Source: JAVHYG01 sp040390025
GTDB taxonomy: Bacteria > Pseudomonadota > Gammaproteobacteria > Diplorickettsiales > Diplorickettsiaceae
Reading direction: 5' to 3'
NCBI GenBank assembly: GCA_040390025.1
Contig: JAZJZD010000005.1
Coordinates: forward strand, 1-51,258
DNA length: 51,258 bases
Shown here in pieces: positions 16,143 to 24,754 of the stretch. Under the pieces are notes generated by a model. That model saw nothing but the letters and a program-made list of their open reading frames with translations. It had not been told where the DNA came from and did no database searches. The position numbers and the translations under genes are program-made. Positions within the stretch are counted from its first letter, which is position 1, and each line of letters starts with the position of its first letter.

Positions 16143-17315
16143 ATGGATCATAGCTTTGTTTTTTCTACGTTTGTTATTTTTACCGGCGCGGCTGTTTTAG
16201 CGACGATAGCGCTTTATACCCGTCAATCTTTGTTGGTTGCCTACATATTGTTGGGTTTGATTTTAGGACCTAGTGGTTTGAAATTAGTGCCTAATATCAG
16301 CGTCGCGCGTGGTATTGGTGATGTAGGTATTATATTCCTTTTGTTCTTAGTGGGTTTAGATCTGACTCCGCAAGAATTTTTTAGTAGTCTGCGCAAAACA
16401 GCTTTAGTCACATTGGTGTTTAGTGCGTTGTTTACTATGATAGGCTTTGCAGTGGGTTATTTGTTTAGTTTTACGTTATTAGAAAGTCTATTAATAGGTG
16501 CAAGTTTAATTTTTTCCAGTACTATTATTGGGCTAAAACTATTACCTACGTTAGCGTTGCACCATAAACCCATTGGTGAAACGATGATCAGCGTTTTATT
16601 GCTACAAGATATGTTAGCGATTGGTATGCTGCTATTTGTGCACGGTGCGCACATGACTGGATCGAAATGGGCTGATTTAGGCTTAACTTTAATTACATTT
16701 CCTTTGTTACTGGGCTTTGCCTTTGTTATACAACACTATTTTATTAGTAAATTATTTGTACGTTTCGATCGTGTTAAAGAGTACCTTTTTTTAGTCGCGT
16801 TAGGATGGTGCTTAGGTTTGGCAGAATTATCGCGTGCTTTAGGCCTATCGGCAGAAATAGGTGCTTTTTTAGCCGGCGTTTCTATTGCGGAAGGGCCGAT
16901 TGCTGTGTTCATTGCGGATAATTTAAAACCGTTACGTGATTTTTGTTTAATAATGTTTTTCTTTGCTATTGGTGCAAGTTTTGACTTGCGTTATTTGCCG
17001 GAAGTCATTGTTCCTGCACTTTTATTAGCTGGCTTAGTATTGTTAATCAAACCTTGGCTGTTTCAAGTTTTACTTCGTTGGTCGGGTGAAAAGAAAACTA
17101 TCGCGCGAGAAGTAGGTTTGCGTTTAGGGCAAGCCAGTGAGTTTTCCTTGCTGATTGCTTATTTGGCAGCGGAGACAACACCCGCACTTATTGGTGGGAA
17201 AGCGAATTATCTTATTCAAGCGGCCACTATTTTGACGTTTGTTGGCTCGTCTTATTGGGTGGTTTTACGTTATCCTACACCGTTGGCCTTGAATGACAAG
17301 ATGCGTGTAGACTGA
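16143..17315 (+). CDS. CPA2-family cation:proton antiporter (membrane domain only)
   Basis: 390 residues with about twelve hydrophobic segments. The pattern ILLGLILGPSGLKLVP, GIIFLLFLVGLDL, SSTIIGLKLLPTLAL and GAFLAGVSIAEG is that of the Na+/H+ exchanger domain of KefB/YbaL/RosB-type CPA2 proteins. It stops after the membrane domain, without the C-terminal TrkA-N/RCK nucleotide-binding domain of KefB/KefC, so glutathione gating is not expected. It starts three bases after putA stops, in the same operon. Ion specificity (K+ or Na+) cannot be read from sequence alone. Confidence 0.85.
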   Translation: MDHSFVFSTFVIFTGAAVLATIALYTRQSLLVAYILLGLILGPSGLKLVPNISVARGIGDVGIIFLLFLVGLDLTPQEFFSSLRKTALVTLVFSALFTMIGFAVGYLFSFTLLESLLIGASLIFSSTIIGLKLLPTLALHHKPIGETMISVLLLQDMLAIGMLLFVHGAHMTGSKWADLGLTLITFPLLLGFAFVIQHYFISKLFVRFDRVKEYLFLVALGWCLGLAELSRALGLSAEIGAFLAGVSIAEGPIAVFIADNLKPLRDFCLIMFFFAIGASFDLRYLPEVIVPALLLAGLVLLIKPWLFQVLLRWSGEKKTIAREVGLRLGQASEFSLLIAYLAAETTPALIGGKANYLIQAATILTFVGSSYWVVLRYPTPLALNDKMRVD

Positions 17316-17354
17316 TTAAAACTGGCGGGCGATCGCTTGCATACGCACCGCCAT

Positions 17355-17384
17355 TCAAGGGGAGAATCGCGATTCTCCCCTTGA
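17355..17384. repeat. Perfect palindrome, repeat family 6 copy 1
   Basis: TCAAGGGGAGAATCG and its exact complement form a 15-pair palindrome with no loop. A related hairpin is at 21342-21373. It lies 40 bases after the antiporter stop and is not followed by a T-run, so a terminator role is doubtful. Confidence 0.75.
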
Positions 17385-17407
17385 GAAACCCCATTGCGTA
17401 TATGAAG

Positions 17408-17450
17408 ACAACGAAACGTGTTGACGAAACTCGTCAACACGTTTCGTTGT
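17408..17450. repeat. Perfect 20-pair inverted repeat
   Basis: ACAACGAAACGTGTTGACGA (17408-17427) and its exact complement (17431-17450) are separated by only AAC. This is a very strong hairpin between the antiporter gene and ampE, with no T-run after it. I see no second copy in the window. Confidence 0.75.
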
Positions 17451-17510
17451 TAGTATAGTATGGGGAAATAAAATTAAGAATTTAAATTGGAAAGGATCTA
17501 GGAGCTATAT

Positions 17511-18254
17511 ATGACATTTATTACACTACTACTGTGCTTAAGTTTAGAACGATTTGTACATAAGGGTAATTTACTTGCCCGTTTTAATTGGTTTGAAGAG
17601 TATGTTGCGAAAATAAATCAGCTAACACAAAATCAAACTTGGACACAGCACCATTATATTTCATTGTTATTGGTCGTATTGCCTATCGCTATACCTGTTG
17701 CAATTCTTTATTGTTTAAGCGCACTTTTTATTCATGGGTTGCTTGCCTTTCTTATTGGTGCTTTTGTACTTTTTTATTGCTTAGGCCCCATGAGTATTTA
17801 TGATACAGATAAGGTTCATCAGCCGATATTTTGGCAAGCAAATGAAACCCTCTTTGCGGTTATTTTTTGGTTTGCTTTATTAGGTCCTATTGCAGCGCTT
17901 GTTTATCGTCTCGTTGAACGTTCGGCACATATTCATTCGAGTTATCCGACCCTGGGTAAGGCGGCTAGTCAAGTACGAGCGATCATCGATTGGTTGCCGG
18001 TTCGTATTTTTTCAATTCTCTATGCTTTGGCGGGTAATTTTATGCGTACTAGCCAAGTGTTGTTAACTTATTTAGTTAAAAGTATCGAGTTTAACCGTGA
18101 GTTAATTGAAAAAAGTGGTCGTATTGCCTTGGGTTTAGATGAGGTGGCTGAATTAACCTCGGAAGATTATCCCCAGGCTTTAAACCTCATTGATCGTTCT
18201 TTAGTTATTTTTTTGATTATTGTATTTGCGGTGACTTTAGGGGTACTGTTATAA
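17511..18254 (+). CDS. ampE: AmpE-like inner-membrane protein
   Basis: 247 residues (E. coli AmpE is about 284). It opens MTFITLLLCLSLERF, has four hydrophobic segments (about 47-68, 72-92, 113-133, 229-247) and the family-typical IDWLPVRIFSILYALAGNF near residues 160-178. AmpE is a CobD/AmpE-superfamily membrane protein that in enterobacteria is co-encoded with AmpD and linked to beta-lactamase induction. Its placement before aceE recalls E. coli, where ampDE lies near the aceEF-lpd operon; ampD and pdhR are not seen here. Function in this organism is uncertain. Confidence 0.8.
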   Translation: MTFITLLLCLSLERFVHKGNLLARFNWFEEYVAKINQLTQNQTWTQHHYISLLLVVLPIAIPVAILYCLSALFIHGLLAFLIGAFVLFYCLGPMSIYDTDKVHQPIFWQANETLFAVIFWFALLGPIAALVYRLVERSAHIHSSYPTLGKAASQVRAIIDWLPVRIFSILYALAGNFMRTSQVLLTYLVKSIEFNRELIEKSGRIALGLDEVAELTSEDYPQALNLIDRSLVIFLIIVFAVTLGVLL

Positions 18255-18259
18255 GAGAG

Positions 18260-18385
18260 ATTTAATTGCACGATGATGGTCAAAAAGCGCCGTTTTTCTG
18301 TGTTGCGTTACTCGCATACACTTAAGTATGCTCTGTTACGCTACTCGAAAAACAACGCTTTTTGTCTCATCTAGCACAATTGAAG
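18260..18385. repeat. Dispersed repeat family 3 (MITE-like), copy 2
   Basis: Near-identical to 12826-12951 in the same orientation, with imperfect inverted ends (TTTAATTGCACGATGATG and ATCTAGCACAATTGAAG). It begins directly after the ampE stop. Confidence 0.8.
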
Positions 18386-18510
18386 ACACGCATTAAAACC
18401 CTAAAGCGTTGTTCCAATGCTTCGATTCACGAAGCGCCTGGAAATACCTCGTGTTAGAATATGGGATCGGCTTTATTATAAAAATATATTTCTGAGGGTT
18501 ACCACTACTT

Positions 18511-21189
18511 ATGACGCAGCAAACAGTGCACTTAGATAGCGATCCTATTGAGACCAAAGAATGGCTAGATTCTCTGCGATCTGTTTTAAAGGAAGAGGGC
18601 GATGAGCGGGCTGTATTTTTAATACAACAGCTTATTGATCGAGCGCGTCAACAAGGTTTGGGTTTATCCGGTGCTTTAACAACCCCTTATATCAATACGA
18701 TTCCTGTAAGTCGTGAAACTGCTTTTCCAGGAGATGAAATGCTAGAAAAGCGCATTGCGGCGTTAATTCGCTGGAATGCTGTGATGATGGTGTTACGTGC
18801 GGGTAAGGTTTCTTCTGAGCTGGGTGGTCATATTGCGACTTATGCTTCGGCTGCCATACTCTATGAAGTGGGTTTTAATCATTTTTTTCATGCGGTTTCT
18901 GAACAGCATGGTGGTGATCTGCTCTATATCCAGGGTCATTCATCGCCTGGTATTTATGCCAGAGCTTTTTTAGAGGGTCGATTAAGCGAGACGCAACTTG
19001 GAAACTTTCGACAAGAAATAGCTGGAAAGGGTATTACTTCGTACCCTCATCCTTGGTTAATGCCTGATTTTTGGCAGTTTCCTACGGTTTCTATGGGTTT
19101 AGGTCCAATGCAGGCGATCTACCAAGCGCGTTTCTTAAAATATTTACAAAACCGTGGCTTACTCGATTCTGAAAAAACGCAGAATAGAAAAGTATGGATG
19201 TTTTGTGGTGATGGAGAAATGGATGAACCAGAATCGCTTGGCGCACTTTCTGTCGCTGGACGAGAAAAGCTGGATAATCTTATTTTTGTTGTTAATTGTA
19301 ATTTACAACGACTGGATGGGCCGGTTCGAGGTAACGGTAAAATTGTACAAGAATTAGAAGGTGTATTTCGTGGTGCGGGTTGGAATGTTATTAAAGTACT
19401 TTGGGGCAGTGCTTGGGATTTACTGTTAGCAAAAGATAAACAAGGACTGTTACAGCGTGCGATGATGGAAGCGATAGATGGTGAATATCAAAATTTTCGT
19501 GCCAAAGATGGTGCTTATATTCGGGAATATTTTTTTGGGAAATATCCCGAGCTAAAAGCGATTGTTGCAGATATGAGTGATGAGGAAATTTGGCATTTAA
19601 AACGCGGCGGTCATGATATTAAAAAGGTTTATGCGGCTTATAAAGCAGCGGTGGAACATACGGGTCAACCCACTGTTATTTTAGCCAAGACGATCAAAGG
19701 CTATGGTATGGGAACTGCGGGTGAAGGGCAAAATATCACGCACCAACAAAAGAAAATGACACACGAGCAACTCATTGCATTTCGCGATCGGTTTAGACTA
19801 AAAATGACCGATGATGAGGTTGAAAAACTTAGCTTTTATCATCCAGGACCAGAAAGTAGTGAAATTAAGTATTTACAAGAAAATCGGAAAAGGTTAGGCG
19901 GTTATTTACCGTTGCGACGTCCTCGTTGTAGTGAGACACTAAAAGTTCCTGCATTGCAGATATTTGCTAATCCATTACAAGGTTCTAAAGAACGTGAAGT
20001 TTCTACGACGATGGTCTTTGTAGAAATATTGCGCCATCTTTTAAAAGATAAAGTACTCGGCCCACGTATTGTGCCCATTGTTCCTGACGAATCACGTACC
20101 TTTGGTATGGAAGGATTATTCCGTCAGATAGGTATTTATTCGCCGGTGGGGCAATTATATAAACCGGTCGATGCCGATCAACTGATGTATTATCGTGAAG
20201 ATAAAAAGGGCCAGTTATTAGAAGAAGGGATTAATGAAGGCGGTGCATTTTGTTCGTGGATGGCAGCAGCAACCTCATATAGTACGAATAATTTAGCGAT
20301 GGTTCCGTTCTATATTTATTATTCGATGTTTGGTTATCAGCGCGTGGGGGATTTCGTTTGGGCCGCGGGTGATATGCAAGCGCGCGGTTTTATTTTAGGC
20401 GCAACGGCAGGTAGGACAACATTGGCTGGCGAAGGTTTACAGCACCAAGATGGTCATAACCTTTTATTTTTCTCTGTGGTTCCTAATTGTGTTACGTATG
20501 ATCCTTGTTTTGGCTATGAACTTACTGTCATCATTCAAGACGGTTTACGCCGTATGGTAGAAAATCAAGAAAATGTATTTTATTACCTGACCTTAATGAA
20601 TGAAAACTATAAACAACCTGCCTTACCGACAGGAAGCGAGGAAGGCATTCTTAAAGGTATGTATTTATTATCAGAGAATAAAAAACCGGAGAAGGGGCAT
20701 GTACAATTATTAGGGTCTGGCACTATTTTAAATGAAGTCATTGCAGCAGCAGAATTACTTGAGAAAGATTTTAATGTTACATCAGATGTTTGGAGTGTGA
20801 CGAGTTTCTCAGAGTTACGTAAAGAAGCACTGAGCGTAGAACGAGAAAATTTATTGCATTCTAGCGACAAACCCAAATTCAGTTATGTTGCAGCGTGCTT
20901 GCAGGATCGCACCGGGCCAGTTATTGCAGCGACAGATTATATTCGTTTAAATGCGGACCAAATTCGCGGGTTTTTTAAACAAAGGTATGTCGTTTTAGGT
21001 ACTGATGGTTATGGTCGTAGTGATACGCGCGAACAATTGCGTCAATTCTTTGAAGTGAATCGTTTTTACATTGTGCTAGCGAGCTTGCATGCCTTAGTAG
21101 AAGAGAGCATTCTCTCTGCCGATAAGGTTCAGGAAGCACTGAAGAAATATAATATTGACCCTGAAAAGCAGAATCCGGTTACCGTTTAA
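18511..21189 (+). CDS. aceE: Pyruvate dehydrogenase E1 component (homodimeric AceE)
   Basis: 892 residues, close to E. coli AceE (887). Thiamine-diphosphate enzyme that decarboxylates pyruvate and acetylates the lipoyl group of AceF. Visible hallmarks: GGHIATYASAAILYEVGFNHF, the TPP motif MFCGDGEMDEPESLGAL through NCNLQRLDGPVRGN, RTFGMEGLFRQ, and ATAGRTTLAGEGLQHQDGHN of the catalytic loop region. A GAGGGTT ribosome binding site lies about nine bases upstream of the ATG. It is followed by a 363-base repeat-filled gap before aceF, unlike the tight aceE-aceF spacing of E. coli, so the repeats have invaded the operon. Confidence 0.97.
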   Translation: MTQQTVHLDSDPIETKEWLDSLRSVLKEEGDERAVFLIQQLIDRARQQGLGLSGALTTPYINTIPVSRETAFPGDEMLEKRIAALIRWNAVMMVLRAGKVSSELGGHIATYASAAILYEVGFNHFFHAVSEQHGGDLLYIQGHSSPGIYARAFLEGRLSETQLGNFRQEIAGKGITSYPHPWLMPDFWQFPTVSMGLGPMQAIYQARFLKYLQNRGLLDSEKTQNRKVWMFCGDGEMDEPESLGALSVAGREKLDNLIFVVNCNLQRLDGPVRGNGKIVQELEGVFRGAGWNVIKVLWGSAWDLLLAKDKQGLLQRAMMEAIDGEYQNFRAKDGAYIREYFFGKYPELKAIVADMSDEEIWHLKRGGHDIKKVYAAYKAAVEHTGQPTVILAKTIKGYGMGTAGEGQNITHQQKKMTHEQLIAFRDRFRLKMTDDEVEKLSFYHPGPESSEIKYLQENRKRLGGYLPLRRPRCSETLKVPALQIFANPLQGSKEREVSTTMVFVEILRHLLKDKVLGPRIVPIVPDESRTFGMEGLFRQIGIYSPVGQLYKPVDADQLMYYREDKKGQLLEEGINEGGAFCSWMAAATSYSTNNLAMVPFYIYYSMFGYQRVGDFVWAAGDMQARGFILGATAGRTTLAGEGLQHQDGHNLLFFSVVPNCVTYDPCFGYELTVIIQDGLRRMVENQENVFYYLTLMNENYKQPALPTGSEEGILKGMYLLSENKKPEKGHVQLLGSGTILNEVIAAAELLEKDFNVTSDVWSVTSFSELRKEALSVERENLLHSSDKPKFSYVAACLQDRTGPVIAATDYIRLNADQIRGFFKQRYVVLGTDGYGRSDTREQLRQFFEVNRFYIVLASLHALVEESILSADKVQEALKKYNIDPEKQNPVTV

Positions 21190-21196
21190 AATTTGC

Positions 21197-21249
21197 TATA
21201 CCGCTCGTACTTGAAGATGCGAAGTTATCAAATACACAGCGAGCGGTAT
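21197..21249. repeat. Palindromic repeat family 4, copy 1
   Basis: TATACCGCTCGTACTTGAAG at the left and CAGCGAGCGGTAT at the right form inverted ends about 53 bases apart. Other copies or halves: 24466-24517, 35913-35930, 47449-47502, 47569-47618. Confidence 0.75.
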
Positions 21250-21267
21250 CCGATTACATGACGGGCA

Positions 21268-21331
21268 CCCCGCACCTATCTTTAGTAATTCACCACAAAG
21301 TGAAATGCTAATTCAACAGATAGGTGCGGGG
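21268..21331. repeat. Palindromic repeat family 1, copy 2
   Basis: CCCCGCACCTATCT and AGATAGGTGCGGGG are perfect 14-base complements around a loop that differs from copies 1 and 3 and contains its own small TTCAC...GTGAA stem. Confidence 0.75.
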
Positions 21332-21341
21332 CGCACCGTCA

Positions 21342-21373
21342 TTCAAGAGGAGAATCGTGGTTCTCCTCTTGAA
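21342..21373. repeat. Hairpin repeat family 6, copy 2
   Basis: TTCAAGAGGAGAA and TTCTCCTCTTGAA, a 13-pair stem with a six-base loop, related to 17355-17384 including the preceding CATTCAAG context. Confidence 0.7.
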
Positions 21374-21393
21374 AATCTCCATCGCGAGATGAA

Positions 21394-21427
21394 ACACTTT
21401 AAAATGCTAAATCGCATTTTAAAGTGT
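21394..21427. repeat. Hairpin repeat family 5, copy 1
   Basis: ACACTTTAAAATGC and GCATTTTAAAGTGT, a 14-pair stem around TAAATC. Related to 47528-47564 and 48892-48925. Confidence 0.7.
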
Positions 21428-21432
21428 AATAA

Positions 21433-21526
21433 GTATATACTCTTCGCACTTGAATTTTTGGTAGCAACGCCGTTCAGTTTGTAATTTCGCGGCACTTACC
21501 AAAAATCCTATTGCTGTGAATATATT
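21433..21526. repeat. Dispersed repeat family 2, copy 2 (inverted)
   Basis: Reverse-complement version of 12674-12763, from GTATATACTCTTCGCACTTG to TTGCTGTGAATATA. It ends just before the aceF ribosome binding site, so its outer end may contribute promoter sequence. Confidence 0.8.
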
Positions 21527-21552
21527 AGACCTATGAGAAGAGGAGAGACAGC

Positions 21553-22848
21553 TTGTCTAACGTAAAAGAAGTCCATGTACCTGATTTAGGTAACGTTTCT
21601 GCTGCGGCTATTATCGAAATACCGATTAAGGTCGGCGATGCTATTCAGGCTGAAGATGCATTGATCACTTTAGAAAGTGATAAAGCCTCCATGGATATTC
21701 CAGCGCCATTTGCAGGAAAGATAAAGGAGATAAAGGTTAAAGTGGGTGATAAAGTTTCTAAGGGTGATTTGATTGTCTTATTAGAAACTGAAGCGGATGT
21801 AACAACGGCAGAAGAAAAACCGGTAACTAATCAAGAATCAGTTAAGTCAAAAGTACAGATCGAAACGGTATCTAGCGAAGCTAAACCCTCTGAGCCTAAG
21901 GTTAGTTCTACGCCAATTGTTGAACCCCCATCATCCGATGAAGATGAGCAAGGTGATGTTCATGCAGGACCTGGTGTTCGACGCTTAGCACGTGAATTTG
22001 GACTTAATCTCAATCAAATAACAGGAACTGGCCAAAAAGGTCGTGTTATAAAAGAGGATCTACAAAAATTTGTAAAAGGTCGTTTAAACCAAAGCAGTAG
22101 TTCCTCTGGTATCGGTTTACCCAAGATGCCGGACGTTGATTTTAGTCAATTTGGTGAGGTTGAAAACAAACCTTTATCACGTATTAAAAAATTAACGGCA
22201 CAAAATTTAACGAGAAATTGGCTATTAGTTCCGCATGTGACACAGTTTAACGAAGCAGACATTACCGAGTTGGAAGTGTTTCGTAAAGCGCAAGGCGAAC
22301 ATGCGCAAAAACAAAAAATTAAATTAACGCCTTTAGTCTTTATTATGAAAGCGGTAGTAACGGCACTGAAGGAGTTTCCTGCTTTTAACGCATCGCTATC
22401 TACCGATGGTGAGCAGCTGATTCTTAAAAAATATTTTCATATCGGTATCGCTGTGGATACTCCCGAAGGTTTAGTGGTTCCGGTGATAAGAGATGTGGAT
22501 AAAAAAAGCCTTTTAGAATTGGCCAAAGAATTAGGTGAAGTAAGTAGTAAAGCAAGAGAGAAAAAACTGACCAGTGCGGATATGCAAGGCAGCTCATTTA
22601 CTATTTCCAGTTTAGGTGGTATTGGTGGTACGGCTTTTACACCGATTGTTAATGCGCCTGATGTGGCTATTTTAGGTGTATCTAAATCGCAATATAAGCC
22701 ACAATATCAAGCTGGTGAATTTATTCCTCGATTGATGCTTCCTTTATCGTTATCTTATGATCATCGTGTGATTGATGGTGCAGAAGGGGCACGTTTTATT
22801 GTATATCTTACAGATTGTTTATCGGATATCCGCCGTTGGTTGCTCTAA
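21553..22848 (+). CDS. aceF: Pyruvate dehydrogenase E2, dihydrolipoamide acetyltransferase
   Basis: 431 residues beginning at a TTG codon (21553): AGAGGAGA lies about eight bases upstream, and the following SNVKEVHVPDLGN is the true lipoyl-domain start, with no better ATG. One lipoyl domain (residues 1-78, lipoyl Lys44 in ESDKASMD), an Ala/Pro/Ser/Glu linker, a peripheral-subunit binding domain (about 137-175, VRRLAREFGLNLNQITGTG), then the acetyltransferase domain ending LSLSYDHRVIDGAEGARF with the catalytic His. E. coli AceF has three lipoyl domains and about 630 residues; a single one is also common. It forms the PDH core with AceE and Lpd. A repeat at 22843-22964 overlaps its stop codon. 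Confidence 0.95.
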   Translation: MSNVKEVHVPDLGNVSAAAIIEIPIKVGDAIQAEDALITLESDKASMDIPAPFAGKIKEIKVKVGDKVSKGDLIVLLETEADVTTAEEKPVTNQESVKSKVQIETVSSEAKPSEPKVSSTPIVEPPSSDEDEQGDVHAGPGVRRLAREFGLNLNQITGTGQKGRVIKEDLQKFVKGRLNQSSSSSGIGLPKMPDVDFSQFGEVENKPLSRIKKLTAQNLTRNWLLVPHVTQFNEADITELEVFRKAQGEHAQKQKIKLTPLVFIMKAVVTALKEFPAFNASLSTDGEQLILKKYFHIGIAVDTPEGLVVPVIRDVDKKSLLELAKELGEVSSKAREKKLTSADMQGSSFTISSLGGIGGTAFTPIVNAPDVAILGVSKSQYKPQYQAGEFIPRLMLPLSLSYDHRVIDGAEGARFIVYLTDCLSDIRRWLL

Positions 22849-22964
22849 AGCATGCTTGCTACGTCAACGGCGTTGAAAATAATTCGAAAATGCTCATTGA
22901 CGCTGTGTCAACTCCCGCTTTTCTTGTTATTTTCGCCTTGACGCCAGCAATTACTACTTTAGAG
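22843..22964. repeat. Imperfect inverted-repeat element between aceF and lpd
   Basis: Ends CTCTAAAG and CTTTAGAG are exact complements. Inside them TTGCTACGTCAACGGCG and CGCCTTGACGCCAGCAA are imperfect complements, continuing into GAAAATAA and TTATTTTC. The left end includes the aceF stop codon. It looks like a MITE or REP-type element. Confidence 0.65.
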
Positions 22965-23010
22965 TGAAATATTTTACTTTATATAATGCTATTTATCCCA
23001 GGGGAAATGT

Positions 23011-24435
23011 ATGGCTGACTTAGAAACTAAAAAAACTGAAGTGCTGGTATTAGGCAGTGGGCCGGGTGGTTATAGTGCTGCTTTTCGTGCCGCAGACTTA
23101 GGGAAAAAAGTCATATTAGTTGAAAAGGATGCTACTTTGGGAGGTGTTTGCTTGAATGTGGGTTGTATTCCTTCTAAAGCCTTATTGCATGCGGCTAAGG
23201 TGATTGAAGATGCAGCGGCAATGGCGGAATTTGGTGTGGAGTTTGGCGAACCTAAAGTTAATTTGGATAAACTGCGTACCTGGAAAGATAGTGTGGTTAA
23301 AAAGTTAACCGGCGGTTTATCCATGTTAGCAAAACAACGTAAAGTAGAAGTTATTCAAGGCGAAGGAAAATTTACCGGTAAAACTGAACTCAGTGTTAAA
23401 ACAGCAAAAGGTGAACAAACGATTCAGTTTGAACAAGCGATTATTGCAGCAGGGTCACAGCCTGTGCGTCTACCTTTTTTACCCGATGATCCACGTATTA
23501 TCGATTCAACGGGCGCACTCGAATTGCAAGAAACAAAAGGTGAATTTTTAGTTTTAGGTGGCGGCATTATCGGTATGGAGATGGCCACTGTCTATCATGC
23601 ATTAGGCGCTGCAATTACGGTTGTTGAAAGTGGTGATAGGATTATTGCTGGGGCAGATGAAGATATCGTCAAGCCACTTGCGAAACGTTTAAGTAAGCAT
23701 TATAAATTTTTATTAAAAACCAAGGTAACCAAAGTTGAAGCTAAGAAAGACGGGTTATGGGTTACTTTTGCAGGAGAAAATGCAACAGATAAGCCGCAAC
23801 GCTTTGATCGTGTTTTATCAGCGGTAGGACGTAAACCGAATGGTAAGTTAATCGGTGCTGAAGTATTAGGGGTTACCGTGAACGAACAGGGCTTTATTCC
23901 TGTTGATAAGCAATTAAGAACGAATGTCGATCATATTTTTGCGATTGGCGATATTGTGGGTAATCCCATGCTGGCGCATAAAGCAGTTGCCGAAGGACGT
24001 GTTGCAGCAGAAGTGATTGCTGGTAAAAAACACTTTTTTGAGCCGCGTTGTATTCCTTCTGTTGCTTATACTGATCCAGAAATCGCTTGGGTAGGATTAA
24101 CGGAAATGGAAGCCAAAGAAAAAAATATTAACGTTGAAAAAGCAGTTTTTCCTTGGATGGCCAGTGGGCGTTCTTTAGGTCAAGGGCGAGATGAAGGCTT
24201 AACAAAGTTATTGTTTGATCCTAAAACACAGCGGGTATTGGGCGCAGGTATTGTTGGTCCTAATGCCGGTGAATTGATTGGCGAAATTGCTTTAGCGATT
24301 GAAATGGGTTGCGAAGCCGAAGATATTGCTTTAACGATTCACCCACATCCTACTTTATCAGAAACAGTCATGTTAGCGAGTGAGATTTTTGAAGGATCGA
24401 TTACCGATCTTTATATGCCAAAGAAAAAAACCTGA
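23011..24435 (+). CDS. lpd: Dihydrolipoamide dehydrogenase (E3)
   Basis: 474 residues, the same length as E. coli Lpd. FAD-binding VLVLGSGPGGYSAAFRAADLG at the N-terminus, the redox-active disulfide in GGVCLNVGCIPSKAL, NAD-binding VLGGGIIGMEMATVYHALG (about 185-203), FAIGDIVGNPMLAHKA, and the C-terminal catalytic His-Glu pair in IHPHPTLSE. It reoxidises lipoyl groups of PDH and probably 2-oxoglutarate dehydrogenase. ATG preceded by an AGGGGAAA ribosome binding site. Third gene of the PDH cluster. Confidence 0.97.
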   Translation: MADLETKKTEVLVLGSGPGGYSAAFRAADLGKKVILVEKDATLGGVCLNVGCIPSKALLHAAKVIEDAAAMAEFGVEFGEPKVNLDKLRTWKDSVVKKLTGGLSMLAKQRKVEVIQGEGKFTGKTELSVKTAKGEQTIQFEQAIIAAGSQPVRLPFLPDDPRIIDSTGALELQETKGEFLVLGGGIIGMEMATVYHALGAAITVVESGDRIIAGADEDIVKPLAKRLSKHYKFLLKTKVTKVEAKKDGLWVTFAGENATDKPQRFDRVLSAVGRKPNGKLIGAEVLGVTVNEQGFIPVDKQLRTNVDHIFAIGDIVGNPMLAHKAVAEGRVAAEVIAGKKHFFEPRCIPSVAYTDPEIAWVGLTEMEAKEKNINVEKAVFPWMASGRSLGQGRDEGLTKLLFDPKTQRVLGAGIVGPNAGELIGEIALAIEMGCEAEDIALTIHPHPTLSETVMLASEIFEGSITDLYMPKKKT

Positions 24436-24465
24436 GGCGAGGCTTGAGACCGCTATGTGGTCGGA

Positions 24466-24517
24466 ATACCGCTCGCTCTTAACTTAAAAAGTTCGCATCT
24501 TCAAGTACGAGCGGTAT
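24466..24517. repeat. Palindromic repeat family 4, copy 2
   Basis: ATACCGCTCGCTCTTAAC at the left and AGTACGAGCGGTAT at the right, the opposite orientation to copy 1. The rest of the gap to 24754 is AT-rich promoter-like sequence for giant gene B, with no gene visible. Confidence 0.7.
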
Positions 24518-24754
24518 ATATCGTCATAGCGATCGGATATGCTTGCCTCACCATGACGGTGATTTTTTATAATAATTTTCACTACTCACTTGTAATTTAA
24601 TTCGCGAAACTTTTGTCTGCTTGCGCTTTTTATTAGCGTTCTCTATATCTGTTCCTAACTTTAAAAATTCTCTTAATGTTGAAATGAATTTTAAATAAAA
24701 TATTTTCAAGTAATATTTTTTATTTAATGAGTGTTTTTCTCTTTAGGTGAATTA

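Noticed and set aside
17408..17450. Strong hairpin as a rho-independent terminator
   Set aside because: No T-run follows on either strand; it behaves like the other palindromic repeats.
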